From the NCBI GenBank assembly GCA_965224815.1, contig CBDDAF010000003.1, positions 1,612,001 to 1,676,000 on the forward strand: 64,000 nucleotides of DNA, written 5' to 3'. The position numbers and the translations under genes are program-made. Positions 53,981 through 63,316 of this stretch are shown here, piece after piece. Source of the stretch: CAYPEL01 sp036479985. Its GTDB lineage: Bacteria > Pseudomonadota > Gammaproteobacteria > DSM-19610. Positions within the stretch are counted from its first letter, which is position 1. Each line of letters opens with the position of its first letter. Below the pieces are notes generated by a model. That model was not told the DNA's origin. It made no database searches and saw nothing but the letters and a program-made list of their open reading frames with translations.

Positions 53981-55102
53981 TTAACACCATTGATCAAGCA
54001 AACGCTCGTATTGCTCTAACACGCCATCCCATTTGAAATTCTTCTCAAAGTGCTTCCTGCTCGACTCTGAAAGATGGGCAATAATACTGTCATCAGAAAA
54101 CATTATGGCAAGTTCCGACTGACAGGATTCTTTGTCATAAAAGTACCGTGCACCGTCTCTAGCCACCCATCTGTTGTACTTATTATCATCAGCTAATATA
54201 GCTGACCCGGCCCCAAGCGCTTCAACAAGTGAAGGATTTGTCCCTCCAGCCTGATGGCCATGAACATAGAATCGGCTATAAAAACGGAGCGACTGAACAA
54301 CCTCTTTATCATAGATAGCACCAATAAATTTTACCCTGTTATTTACCGCCTCCATTACAGCCTTGTGATACGAATTACAATCCGGTAAATATTTACCAAG
54401 CACAACCAAGTCGCAGTCAGTTTCAATTCTTGAAAAGGCCGTAACGATCTCTAGTATAGAGTTCTCGGGCTCAGGACGTGCCACAATAATCGCATATTTC
54501 TTGGATCTTAAGCCGAATTTCTCTATATGCGCGATGTCCGATTTATTTACCTCATCTGCACCATATGGAATCATAGTTATTTTCTTTCTGCTCACTAAAC
54601 GGGCCAAATGATTCTCAATTTCCGGATGATCTGCTATCAAATGATCAGCTAGATACGCACCAAGAATTTCATTTATGTAAAACCACGCTCTTACTCTCAC
54701 AGACCATTTTTTCCGCCTCCACTCGATTCCATCCATATTCATCAAATTCTTTATTCTTTTGAATCTCAAAAGAATAGACAAAATGGCCGTGTTATAACCT
54801 AGCGTTAGCACGGGGCCATTCCTTCTTAATGCCATCCAAACTGAACGCCAGTCAAATATAATTGAACCTGCAGATCCTCCCTGTTTAACCGGTATATGAA
54901 TAAGTTTTACACCCTTCCAAACAGTTTCCGCTATAGGTCCGCCACCTTCTTCCTGACAGTAAACTATCACTTCCCAGCCATGTTCCACGAGATATAGTGA
55001 GAGATATTCGGCAAAAGTCTCGAATCCACCATGTTGCGCCGGAATCCCTCTTATACCCAATATTTGTAGACATTTATTATTTCTCTTGGGTGAGCCACTC
55101 AT
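53981..55102 (-). CDS. DUF1972/GT4 glycosyltransferase (rhamnosyltransferase-like)
   Basis: A 373-residue GT-B protein. The N-terminal ILGIRGIPAQHGGFETFAE is the hallmark of the DUF1972 domain found in rhamnosyl- and other 6-deoxysugar transferases. The C-domain has IVARPEPENSILEIV and HGHQAGGTNPSLVEALGAG as donor-binding region. It is cytosolic, on the minus strand and converges with the GH5 pair. With gmd/fcl in the locus, transfer of fucose or rhamnose is possible, but the sugar is not determined. Confidence 0.87.
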   Translation of the reverse strand: MSGSPKRNNKCLQILGIRGIPAQHGGFETFAEYLSLYLVEHGWEVIVYCQEEGGGPIAETVWKGVKLIHIPVKQGGSAGSIIFDWRSVWMALRRNGPVLTLGYNTAILSILLRFKRIKNLMNMDGIEWRRKKWSVRVRAWFYINEILGAYLADHLIADHPEIENHLARLVSRKKITMIPYGADEVNKSDIAHIEKFGLRSKKYAIIVARPEPENSILEIVTAFSRIETDCDLVVLGKYLPDCNSYHKAVMEAVNNRVKFIGAIYDKEVVQSLRFYSRFYVHGHQAGGTNPSLVEALGAGSAILADDNKYNRWVARDGARYFYDKESCQSELAIMFSDDSIIAHLSESSRKHFEKNFKWDGVLEQYERLLDQWC

Positions 55103-55148
55103 TTTTTTATAACTCTAGACATTTAAATATTCGAAGTATTCCAAGATA

Positions 55149-56414
55149 TCAATTATCAGTGCTAGTCTCAGTATCCTCATTCCTCAATGCACTCATACGA
55201 ACGATTATCGCAGCTGTTATACAGACCAGAAGAATACTGTGTGCAAACATCATATGATTTAGAGTCACAAACGTAGTAATGATGAACACGAGAAAAGCCA
55301 TACTAAAAGATGTGATATCTCCATTTAAATTTGTATTTTTCTTAATTGCTATTCTTGCACGTAAGAACAATACACTAAAAAATGAAATCAACCATAAAAT
55401 TCCAACGATTCCATATGCTTTAGCCCAACTCAAGTAGCCAAGGTCAGCTTTTGCAGCCAATTCCGCTATCTCCTCTCGGCTATATGCTGAAATCTGTTGA
55501 CTATCGAGTCGTAACGTTGATGCACCACTGCCAATATAAGGGTTTTCAGTAAATTCTTGCCATGCAATTTCCAATTGAGCAACTCTTCCTGTCCAAGAGC
55601 CACCTCCTTTATCGACGTCTTCTGAAACAGACGTAAATGCCGATAGAACCAAATTATCTTCCATAATAAGCCCCACACTTACCACACCTACCACACCTAC
55701 AATGGAGCTTATCACCAGAGCTTTATACCGCTTTCTGAAGATTAGCAACCCTATGCCTGTCAATAGAACCCCAAATATTCTCATGCGACTTTGTCTGAAA
55801 AAGTGTGCTGCTAACAATATAATGCTCAATACCCCAGCCACCTTATTCTTAACTGGGGAATCCACCCAACGAGAAAAAACCCAAACGAATGCAAAACTGA
55901 TTATTGGCATCCCTGGAAGGTAGGCGCGGTCAATGCCTGACCGTACACCATGACCTTCTGCCCATTTATGATTGAGAAAAGCACCATCGAAATAATTAAT
56001 TAAGCCCAGGATAAGAGCCACCACTGCAAGAATGGAAATAGCTCCAAGCACAGCCCTTATTCTTGATGGTGAATCAAAAAGTGCCAGAAATAGAAAATAG
56101 GATACAAAGTAAAACTGATGGCGTGCTCCAGCCAAGCTAGAAAATAATGGCTGATTATAATACAAACTTCCAATAGCAATCTGCACACAAACAAAAAACA
56201 GATAGAATGGAATAAGCCAGTCAAGAGCTGATTTAGGAACACCCTGCTTCCTGCCTATAGCCAAAAGATAAAAAATTCCTAACCATACCAACGCATTTCC
56301 AATATCTGCCACATTGAAGACACCCTCTACATGCCACCATGACCCATAATTTAGCCCTTCGTTTGAAAAATAGATGATGATAAGAATGTAAAAAATTATA
56401 AAGTTCTTACGCAC
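55149..56414 (-). CDS. O-antigen ligase/polymerase-like membrane protein (Wzy-type)
   Basis: A 421-residue polytopic protein with about 10-12 membrane segments and a larger periplasmic loop around residues 255-330. That loop contains GGGSWTGRVAQLEIAWQEF and NPYIGSGAST, the pattern of the O-antigen ligase/Wzy family (PF04932-like). It starts with GTG. It is placed with glycosyltransferases, so it probably polymerises lipid-linked repeat units at the periplasmic face. A ligase role for LPS cannot be excluded by sequence alone. Confidence 0.82.
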   Translation of the reverse strand: MRKNFIIFYILIIIYFSNEGLNYGSWWHVEGVFNVADIGNALVWLGIFYLLAIGRKQGVPKSALDWLIPFYLFFVCVQIAIGSLYYNQPLFSSLAGARHQFYFVSYFLFLALFDSPSRIRAVLGAISILAVVALILGLINYFDGAFLNHKWAEGHGVRSGIDRAYLPGMPIISFAFVWVFSRWVDSPVKNKVAGVLSIILLAAHFFRQSRMRIFGVLLTGIGLLIFRKRYKALVISSIVGVVGVVSVGLIMEDNLVLSAFTSVSEDVDKGGGSWTGRVAQLEIAWQEFTENPYIGSGASTLRLDSQQISAYSREEIAELAAKADLGYLSWAKAYGIVGILWLISFFSVLFLRARIAIKKNTNLNGDITSFSMAFLVFIITTFVTLNHMMFAHSILLVCITAAIIVRMSALRNEDTETSTDN

Positions 56415-56437
56415 TAGTATTCCTATTTACAAGTAAA

Positions 56438-57604
56438 TTACTTAGAGTTTCTCATTAATTCTGGGAATCTTTTAAACGCCTTCTCTAAAAGTTTCCAACG
56501 TTGAGTACCTCCGACATTATCAGGACACAATTCTTTGGTTCTTTTACCCTCAGTATCAGCATTTGAGCAACTGGGATCCCATATCCGACCACCTCTATAT
56601 AAGAAATATGTCCAACTCCAGCCATAAGAATCAAAAATATCTATTAGGTCACTTAAATATTGATTGCCCCCTGCCACTCCATTCTTAACACTAAACTCAC
56701 CTATCCAAACAAGAGCGTTTTGCCTTTTCTGAAACTCTCTGAGCAGTTCCAGAGAAGATAACAGCCTGTCTTTATCCCATCTTCTCAATCTAACGATACC
56801 TGGATAAGAAAATCCTACTTTTCTACCATTGATGCCCTGGTGAGTATATGCGTGAGGTAAATACATATGTGCTACATAGATAATATTGCTGTCGCTCACT
56901 CCTCTATATCCTTTGTAGCTAGCAGGTGAGCCACCCGGTCCCGGCGTTATTGCTATATATCTATTATTGTCATATTTCCGTATTTCAGAAATAACTCGGC
57001 TCTGAAGAACATGCAAGTTCTCTGGACTAGACTGTTTACCTGCCCTGACAACAACCGGCTCACTTAGTACAACATATGCTACCAATTCATCTCCCCGCTT
57101 TGCAAAACGCTTGGCCATTTCGCCAACCAGAGTCACGGCATTATCCAATTGTTTCGGATCATCCCAAAATTTAGGAGATAGTTGATTAAAACCCAGTGAA
57201 GGATCAATAGGAAACTGATTTAATCTTACTACACCTACCATATCATGCTGAATGCACGCGTCGAGCATGGCTTCTACCCACTTCAAAGCCTTATCCCATG
57301 CCTTCGCGGGAGGGATCCCGAACCTTCCCGCACTCATTCTCACATTCATATTGAGTTCAACTGCATTCACACCAAGCTTCGCTAGCTGACCTAAATCCTC
57401 TGGGCCAGCCCCTTCACAACAAGCCTGTATCAGCATCCCACGCCATGGCCAATTTTTCGGTATATCCTGAGCTAAAACCAAATCACTGCTGGCGCATAAG
57501 AACAGAGCAAGAAACAGCGATACTTTTACCCTCAAACTGATTCGCCTAATATGCCGCAGACTGCCTAATACATAATCACTTCGGCCCAATTTATTCATCA
57601 TCAT
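56438..57604 (-). CDS. secreted GH5-like glycoside hydrolase, single-domain
   Basis: A 388-residue protein with a long N-terminal region and signal peptide (cleavage near residue 46, VLAQ). The catalytic clan-A barrel has WPWRGMLIQAC at the start, VGVVRLNQFP, VVLSEPVV with E182 as probable acid/base (SEP instead of NEP), AHMYLPHAYTHQG, and WIGEFSV with E303 as nucleophile. It shares the YTHQG signature with the tandem GH5 pair, so all three probably belong to one subfamily. It lacks the beta modules. The gene follows AGGAG. It is cotranscribed with the Wzy-like gene, 23 bases downstream. Confidence 0.83.
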   Translation of the reverse strand: MMMNKLGRSDYVLGSLRHIRRISLRVKVSLFLALFLCASSDLVLAQDIPKNWPWRGMLIQACCEGAGPEDLGQLAKLGVNAVELNMNVRMSAGRFGIPPAKAWDKALKWVEAMLDACIQHDMVGVVRLNQFPIDPSLGFNQLSPKFWDDPKQLDNAVTLVGEMAKRFAKRGDELVAYVVLSEPVVVRAGKQSSPENLHVLQSRVISEIRKYDNNRYIAITPGPGGSPASYKGYRGVSDSNIIYVAHMYLPHAYTHQGINGRKVGFSYPGIVRLRRWDKDRLLSSLELLREFQKRQNALVWIGEFSVKNGVAGGNQYLSDLIDIFDSYGWSWTYFLYRGGRIWDPSCSNADTEGKRTKELCPDNVGGTQRWKLLEKAFKRFPELMRNSK

Positions 57605-57866
57605 ACTACGCTCCTATAAATATCTTGCATCTTCAAGATTTGGTTTTCCAACAAAATATTCTTCTTATAGTCTTGCAAACGTATCAGAAAGTGAATACAG
57701 ATATTTAAGTCTTATAAGTATTCCCGTTAATCAGACAATACAATACCAACTGACCAATATCGACAGAAACACGAACGGAAAAGCTCTAAAAAGTGGATAG
57801 CACTAAAATTGGATGGTTTCACTTCTTACTAGCACTAAGAAATGACACAGGTTTTCTAACAAGCCC

Positions 57867-58979
57867 TTACAAGCTTACGAATGAACTAAAGACTTGTTTA
57901 TATGCAGAAAACGTTTTCTGAGCAGTAACTTCCCAGTTATAATTTAATTTTATTCGCTTTTGAAATTCTGGGTCAAAATCACTATTGCATGCATTTCTCA
58001 CTGCGGATAAAATTGAAGCATTGTCATCTGGTTTACAATAAAATGCGTCTCTTTTAAAGTATTCCAATTGGTCTCCTCTATCTGAGACAACAATATTGCA
58101 ACCTAAGTAAGCCGCTTCTAATGATACCAATCCTGTTGTTTCAAACCAACTTGCTAAGGCATGCACCTTAGCCTTTTTATATATAATTGCTAAATCCTTA
58201 TGACTAAGGTGTGAAATAAAATGAATATTGCCAGCAGCAATTTCTTTGCATTTATTATAATACCCTTGCGCATTTGATGAAGGTGATCCAATTATATATA
58301 CATGAAATTCAGAATTATTAAGAGCCTTAATAAGACTCATTTGATTTTTTACTGGTGTTATTTGCCCAACTGAAATTACCGCATCTTCATATTTTTTAAA
58401 TCTTTCTTCATTTCTTACAGTTGAATCTAATTTAAATGTAATTAGATCTATAGCGTTAGGTATTACTGCAAATCTTTGATCTATACCATAGGCTATTTTT
58501 AATCTTCTATACTCATTAAGAGAGTTGGGTAATAGTAATTGAGCCCCTTTAATGATCTCTTCAATAGATTTTTTATGCCCCTTAATAACATATTGTAAAT
58601 CTGTTAATTTATCTTGTTTCTTCAATATTCTGGCTAAGGCTTTAAGATATTCTATTTGGCTCGAATTAAAGACGCGACATATGAACCTCCTTTGCCATTT
58701 ATAATGATTTTTTTCAGCTTCTGAAAAATCAACAAAAATAGTTGAGATCACGTACGGTTTTTTCGATTTATTAATTACGCCTAATAAGTCAGAAGGACGT
58801 GAAATATTAAATAAATGAATAAGATCATATACAGTGTAATCAATTTTTTGATCAACAGTATTAACATCAACCCTTAAGTTTTCAATTTTATTTAAATATT
58901 CAGCAGTTTTTGCTAATTGCATCGTATCTCCTCCTGGGTGAGAAAATAACGTTGCTCTACCTATCATTAAGACTCTCAC
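57867..58979 (-). CDS. family 4 glycosyltransferase (AT-rich, probably acquired)
   Basis: A 370-residue GT-B protein with a GTG start and weaker conservation at the N-terminus (VLMIGRATLFSHPGGDTMQL). The C-domain reads ISVGQITPVKNQMSLIKAL and HALASWFETTGLVSLEAAYL, the donor-site Glu region of GT4. It starts one base after the sulfotransferase stop, so the two are translationally coupled. Base composition of the block is much lower in G+C than the chromosome-core genes. Confidence 0.85.
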   Translation of the reverse strand: MRVLMIGRATLFSHPGGDTMQLAKTAEYLNKIENLRVDVNTVDQKIDYTVYDLIHLFNISRPSDLLGVINKSKKPYVISTIFVDFSEAEKNHYKWQRRFICRVFNSSQIEYLKALARILKKQDKLTDLQYVIKGHKKSIEEIIKGAQLLLPNSLNEYRRLKIAYGIDQRFAVIPNAIDLITFKLDSTVRNEERFKKYEDAVISVGQITPVKNQMSLIKALNNSEFHVYIIGSPSSNAQGYYNKCKEIAAGNIHFISHLSHKDLAIIYKKAKVHALASWFETTGLVSLEAAYLGCNIVVSDRGDQLEYFKRDAFYCKPDDNASILSAVRNACNSDFDPEFQKRIKLNYNWEVTAQKTFSAYKQVFSSFVSL

Positions 58980-58980
58980 T

Positions 58981-59850
58981 TCAATACTCTGAATTATTAT
59001 TTTTCCACACGTCTAATCTTTGCTTTGTGAGCTTTTCTGTATTAGAAATACTATTTAAATATAGTTCTCCCAGTACAATTTTCTCTTGTTTAAACTTAGG
59101 TTTGTCTACATTTTTATCAAAGATAATTGACTTCAAACCTTCTTTAAAACTTTCCGGAATTTTATTAACTATTTTTTTAGCCTTTTCAGATTGAAGCATT
59201 ATTTTTAAAAACTCATATTTTGGCTTTTTATATTGATTGAATTTTTGTGTTAGGTCTACCTTATGATTTGGATTAACTCCAATATAATTCAATACCTCTA
59301 AAAGTGTTTCTTCAGTTTTTGAAAATAAATTTTCACTTAAAATAATTAATACATTAGAGCGCCCAAATACCTCAAAATATTTTTCTATTTGCTCCTCGTA
59401 AAAACCAATTTCGACATACTGCTCATAGAAGGCTGCATAATTATGTTTATTCATAATTACCTCCTTCAACGAAACATTAATATACCCTAAGTTATAATCC
59501 ATAAGATAATGTGAAATTGCTCTATCCACCGGATTTCTAAGTACAGCAATAATTTTAGCTGAAGGATTAAATGCTTTTATTCGCTCTGCGCTTTCATAAT
59601 GATATAAATATGATGAACTAAAATCACCAATGGCTTTTTCATTACTAACATCTTTGTATAGCTTTAAATACATTTCCTTGGTGTCAATAATATTAGTTTT
59701 GTAATATGTGTTTTTTACTTCCCGAAATGAAAAGTAATGAGGTTCCTTAATTTTAGGGATAAAAATCTCGGGATGCGCTTCCAAATAATTAAATAAAGAA
59801 GTGGTCCCTCCTTTAGGCGTGCCCACAATAAAAATATTTGGCTTTACCAT
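58981..59850 (-). CDS. sulfotransferase, PAPS-dependent, probable glycan sulfation
   Basis: A 289-residue protein. The 5'-phosphosulfate-binding loop FIVGTPKGGTTSL is near residues 6-18, and the 3'-phosphate motif IAVLRNPVDRAISHY near 103-117. Both define the PAPS-dependent sulfotransferase family. Substrate preference is not readable, but adjacency to a glycosyltransferase and a deacetylase points to sulfation of the cell-surface polysaccharide. It is the middle gene of a tight four-gene AT-rich operon. Confidence 0.9.
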   Translation of the reverse strand: MVKPNIFIVGTPKGGTTSLFNYLEAHPEIFIPKIKEPHYFSFREVKNTYYKTNIIDTKEMYLKLYKDVSNEKAIGDFSSSYLYHYESAERIKAFNPSAKIIAVLRNPVDRAISHYLMDYNLGYINVSLKEVIMNKHNYAAFYEQYVEIGFYEEQIEKYFEVFGRSNVLIILSENLFSKTEETLLEVLNYIGVNPNHKVDLTQKFNQYKKPKYEFLKIMLQSEKAKKIVNKIPESFKEGLKSIIFDKNVDKPKFKQEKIVLGELYLNSISNTEKLTKQRLDVWKNNNSEY

Positions 59851-59862
59851 TCTTTACTTCAA

Positions 59863-60915
59863 TTACAGAGTAACAATTCTTTTTAGTTTGTTTTTAATCG
59901 CTGGCAACATGCCGCAAAGATACATTTCTAAAATTGAATGGTCTTGTTGATTACCTAAAACTTGTATTCTCGGTAAAGCAAAAAATGATTGGTTATGACT
60001 ATGAAATATATTTCCCATACGAGTTGTAGTAGCAGTTAAAAAACTCTCGCATGCCTTTAGTAAATTAACCTCTCTTTGATTAACCTCATTGGAAGTTCCA
60101 TATGGAAATGCAAAATGGTCAACTTTTATACCTATGTAACTTTCTATTTCATTTTTTGATATTTCAATCTCTTCTAAAACTTCTGTATCTGTTAATGTGT
60201 TTAATGCTAAATGATTGACCGTATGACACCCTATTGTCACAATTGGATCCTTAGAAAGATATTTAATATCCTCCCATGTCAACGCCTCTTTTTGAACATA
60301 CTTGTCTAGCTTTTTATTGTAATTATTCCCAAGCTGAAATAATATATCTTCATTCTCATCTTTAGTGGCATTTATAATAATGGCTCTTATTTTGACAAAG
60401 CTGTCATCTTTTTGTCTCTGCGTTTTAGCTAAAAATTTATATTCAATGTTTTTATGCTTGAACATTATCTCATCGTTTTCCAATAAAATATCTTCTAGCA
60501 TATACCACCATAGTTTTGCGGTGTAATTCGGAAAAGAATTTGTAATGTAAATAGTGAATGGCACACCCAATTTTTTCAAAATTGGGTGTGCCAATATGAG
60601 ATTGTCTTTATAACCATCATCAAACGTTACAGCTAAAAACTTTTTTTTATATTTTTTCTCACTTTTTAGCCTTGAATACATTTCATCTAATGATACAAAA
60701 TCATATTTATTTTTGAGCGCATTTAGCATTTCTTCAAGAAAATGAGATTCTACTTCATTTGCTCTCATCATTGAGATCCTTGATTTTTCTCCACTGCTCT
60801 CAATAATTTTGTGCATAAATAGAATACTCCCCATGCCGCTATAAAAGGGAAGGAAAATATATTTTAAAGGTGTGCGCTTTAAAACATTAATTATTTTTGT
60901 TCTGCTAGTTTGCAT
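59863..60915 (-). CDS. polysaccharide deacetylase (NodB fold)
   Basis: A 350-residue protein with an FLAVTFDDGYKDNLILAH motif near residue 93 and IGCHTVNHLAL near 223 as the metal-binding His pair. FAFPYGTSNEVNQ near 272 continues the NodB core. There is a hydrophobic stretch at about 17-30 but no convincing cleavable signal, so it may be membrane-associated. The start overlaps the upstream GT2 gene by 11 bases. It probably deacetylates the polysaccharide or a lipid-linked precursor. Confidence 0.86.
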   Translation of the reverse strand: MQTSRTKIINVLKRTPLKYIFLPFYSGMGSILFMHKIIESSGEKSRISMMRANEVESHFLEEMLNALKNKYDFVSLDEMYSRLKSEKKYKKKFLAVTFDDGYKDNLILAHPILKKLGVPFTIYITNSFPNYTAKLWWYMLEDILLENDEIMFKHKNIEYKFLAKTQRQKDDSFVKIRAIIINATKDENEDILFQLGNNYNKKLDKYVQKEALTWEDIKYLSKDPIVTIGCHTVNHLALNTLTDTEVLEEIEISKNEIESYIGIKVDHFAFPYGTSNEVNQREVNLLKACESFLTATTTRMGNIFHSHNQSFFALPRIQVLGNQQDHSILEMYLCGMLPAIKNKLKRIVTL

Positions 60916-61906
60916 TTATAATATTATCGTGCAATCTGGCTTTAATATTTAATTCTTTTTGTGCCAAAATTTTAAAAAAATCAATGTGAGCATAATATAG
61001 TGCATTACGCTTTACTCGGTCTTCAAAAATAACTGATTTTATTAGTTTGGCAATAGAGGACATCACGATGAAGGGCATGTGCTTCGGGTTGTATTTTTTA
61101 TGGTAACGTAAGCCATTTAAAAGATAAAGATATTCTCTTAAAAAATTACTTTTTGAAGTGGCGCCAACATGATCGAACACTTTTGACTTCAGGTTTACTT
61201 CAAAGGAATAATTCCCTCTTTTTGCTTTAGTACAAAAATCCGTTTCCTCCCAATACATGAAATATTCTTCTGGCAAAAAGCCGATATCCAAAAATGTACT
61301 CAAGTGGGTAAATAATGATGCGCCAGCTATGGCATCAATGTCCTTGATGCATGCTTCATCTTTTATATCAACAACGCCATGAATGTATTTCTTAACCTTA
61401 AATCCCCCACAATACATTATTCTGTCTTTGTTTTTATAATAATGAATGACATTTCCAATAATTGTTTTGTCTTTGCCTTTAGCAATATTGACCAAATCAT
61501 TTAATACTTCAGATTCCACCTCAGTGTCTGGATTTAACATCCAAACGTATTCATTGGGCTTAATCTTTGATAAAGGTTTAATGATTGTATTATTACCTGC
61601 GCCAAATCCTAAGTTTTTATCATTTTTAATAAGGGTGACAAAAATGTCTTTTTGTTGTTTTAGATAGGCCTCAATTTCTTCTTTATATGACGATATAATC
61701 GAACAACCTAAACCTTTTTGTTTCGTCCATTTTTCTAATTCAATTAAGCTATTATCACTTGACAGATTATCTACGATAAATATTTTGAAATTTTTGTAGG
61801 AAGAATTTAATAGGCTCGATAAACATTCAATTGTATATCTATAGCTATTGTAATTAACAATTACAATATTAACAGTGTGATTTTCATTGTTATTCTTGCC
61901 ACGCAT
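60905..61906 (-). CDS. family 2 glycosyltransferase
   Basis: A 333-residue GT-A fold enzyme. NIVIVNYNSYRYTIECLSSL begins the nucleotide-binding region, VWMLNPDTEVESEVL supplies the metal-binding DxD-like DTE, and FMYWEETDFCTKAK the catalytic-side ED motif seen in rhamnosyltransferase-like GT2 enzymes. It is predicted to be cytosolic and is the first gene of the four-gene AT-rich operon. An intergenic region of about 470 bp precedes it. Confidence 0.88.
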   Translation of the reverse strand: MRGKNNNENHTVNIVIVNYNSYRYTIECLSSLLNSSYKNFKIFIVDNLSSDNSLIELEKWTKQKGLGCSIISSYKEEIEAYLKQQKDIFVTLIKNDKNLGFGAGNNTIIKPLSKIKPNEYVWMLNPDTEVESEVLNDLVNIAKGKDKTIIGNVIHYYKNKDRIMYCGGFKVKKYIHGVVDIKDEACIKDIDAIAGASLFTHLSTFLDIGFLPEEYFMYWEETDFCTKAKRGNYSFEVNLKSKVFDHVGATSKSNFLREYLYLLNGLRYHKKYNPKHMPFIVMSSIAKLIKSVIFEDRVKRNALYYAHIDFFKILAQKELNIKARLHDNIINAN

Positions 61907-62064
61907 GTTCTGTCTTACCTTCGTTTAGGCCGTCCGACCTCAAATATCCAAAGATCCGTCAGGGTCGCTATAGAACTTTCCACGATTACACCTCGGGATA
62001 GAAGCCGCAAAAGAAAGGATGGGCATCCTTTGATATCGTGGCATGCAATAAAATGTATCACAAC
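61907..62064. other. non-coding stretch upstream of the GT2 operon
   Basis: About 160 bp between the GT2 start and the IS66-like end pair. A 34-codon minus-strand frame starting MPRYQRM is present but resembles nothing I know and has no ribosome-binding support. It presumably holds the promoter of the AT-rich operon. G+C is higher here than in the operon itself. Confidence 0.4.
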
Positions 62065-62295
62065 GTAAGCGTCTAGCGAATTACATCTACCCCGCTTTTG
62101 CCGCAGCTGTCATGATGACCCCATCAACCATCGACGTACCGAGGGTCCATCATGGATTCTAGCTTACCCTGGGCCTATCTGAATCACCCGTTTAAGAAAG
62201 TTCCGGTTACCCGATCCCAGCAAGTTCTGTAAGCCTTGCTGCCGCGAAATTAAAAATTGAAGACCTAAAATTCCTGTAGTTTCCCGGACGCTTAC
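62065..62295. mobile_element. IS66-like terminal inverted repeat pair, internally deleted remnant or MITE
   Basis: The left end GTAAGCGTCTAGCGAATTAC (62065-62084) and the inverted right end GTAAGCGTCCGGGAAACTAC (62295-62276) match in 15 of 20 positions and begin with the GTAAGCG typical of IS66-family ends. The 231-bp interior has no transposase frame; only ATGATGACCCC-type sequence near 62114 follows the left end. No 8-bp target duplication is seen: the flanks are ATCACAAC and GATAATAA. Confidence 0.55.
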
Positions 62296-62378
62296 GATAA
62301 TAATTCATCGATGTCGTTCCAGACTTGTGCGCCTCAATAATCAGAAAATTTCGAAAACGCACACTTATTATCCTGTTA

Positions 62379-63272
62379 TTACTTTCGATACCAATCGCTC
62401 AAATCTATATTTACAAGATTCTCCAATGCATTTATTTCCTTATTTGCACTGTCCCAAAATTCAGTAGGTACCGTATCACACCAGTTATTGCTCTTTGATT
62501 TGATCTTTGCTTGATTGATACGGTCCAGCATCAGCGCAATTTTTAGCTTAATCTTTTTAGACGGTATCATCCTTCCCAACACCCGCTTAAGCTCTGACTT
62601 CCCGTAAAGTAGATCTCGTAGAAAAAGAAACCTCGGTGCACTAGCGGGATTACTACGCTTAGTTGCGAACTGCTCCTTATCGAGTACATCGACACCGATG
62701 AACCGACAAACACTAGCATAGACACCATAGCCTTTATCATTCAAAAACAGATCGTCAAATTTGATGAACAAAAATTCTGAATCAGGAAATGAGTTAATAA
62801 AACGAAGTACCTGGCCGCTATAACAGCCTCTGGAGAAATAGCTATGATGAATCCTCGAGAAGAATGCATCAGGACTGTTTAGCCTATTCTGCTCAGCACG
62901 CAATGCCTCGGGAAACGATTGATCTTCATAGCCCCTTCGCTGTGACATCTGGTAGTGCGAGTAGGCTCTTTCCATAATATTCCTGAATATAAAAACAAAC
63001 CTGGGATGGCTCACAGTTTTACGCATACGCTCAACCACCTCTGGGAAATACATATATTCTGGATCCACTTCGCCGAATACAGAATTCTCGCCTGCCTCTT
63101 CAAACCAGTCCAGATACCACTCGACACCTTGATTATACTTGTCTTCATCACGAAAATAATGGGTCTCCTTAATCGTAGGCAAACAAACAGACGGATGCAT
63201 AGCCAACCAATCATGCAATGTCGTAGTCCCGGCCTTCTGTGCTCCAATAACAAAAAAATCAGGCATTCTCAT
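62379..63272 (-). CDS. sulfotransferase, PAPS-dependent (second copy, different from the one at 58981)
   Basis: A 297-residue protein with FFVIGAQKAGTTTLHDWL near residues 6-23 (5'-phosphosulfate loop) and FVFIFRNIMERAYSHYQM near 90-108 (3'-phosphate motif). It begins MRMPDFFVIG. It resembles glycan or heparan-type sulfotransferase domains more than the aryl type. Overall identity with the AT-rich copy is low apart from the cofactor motifs, and the base composition is closer to the chromosome average, so the two were probably gained separately. It is cotranscribed with the acyltransferase 44 bases upstream. Confidence 0.9.
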   Translation of the reverse strand: MRMPDFFVIGAQKAGTTTLHDWLAMHPSVCLPTIKETHYFRDEDKYNQGVEWYLDWFEEAGENSVFGEVDPEYMYFPEVVERMRKTVSHPRFVFIFRNIMERAYSHYQMSQRRGYEDQSFPEALRAEQNRLNSPDAFFSRIHHSYFSRGCYSGQVLRFINSFPDSEFLFIKFDDLFLNDKGYGVYASVCRFIGVDVLDKEQFATKRSNPASAPRFLFLRDLLYGKSELKRVLGRMIPSKKIKLKIALMLDRINQAKIKSKSNNWCDTVPTEFWDSANKEINALENLVNIDLSDWYRK

Positions 63273-63316
63273 AATTCATTTCCTAACCTTATGGCGATAC
63301 ATACATTCAAAAATAC

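Noticed and set aside
61907..62378. A transposase or other gene in the gap before the second sulfotransferase
   Set aside because: No frame over about 60 codons resembles a transposase. Only inverted ends are visible.
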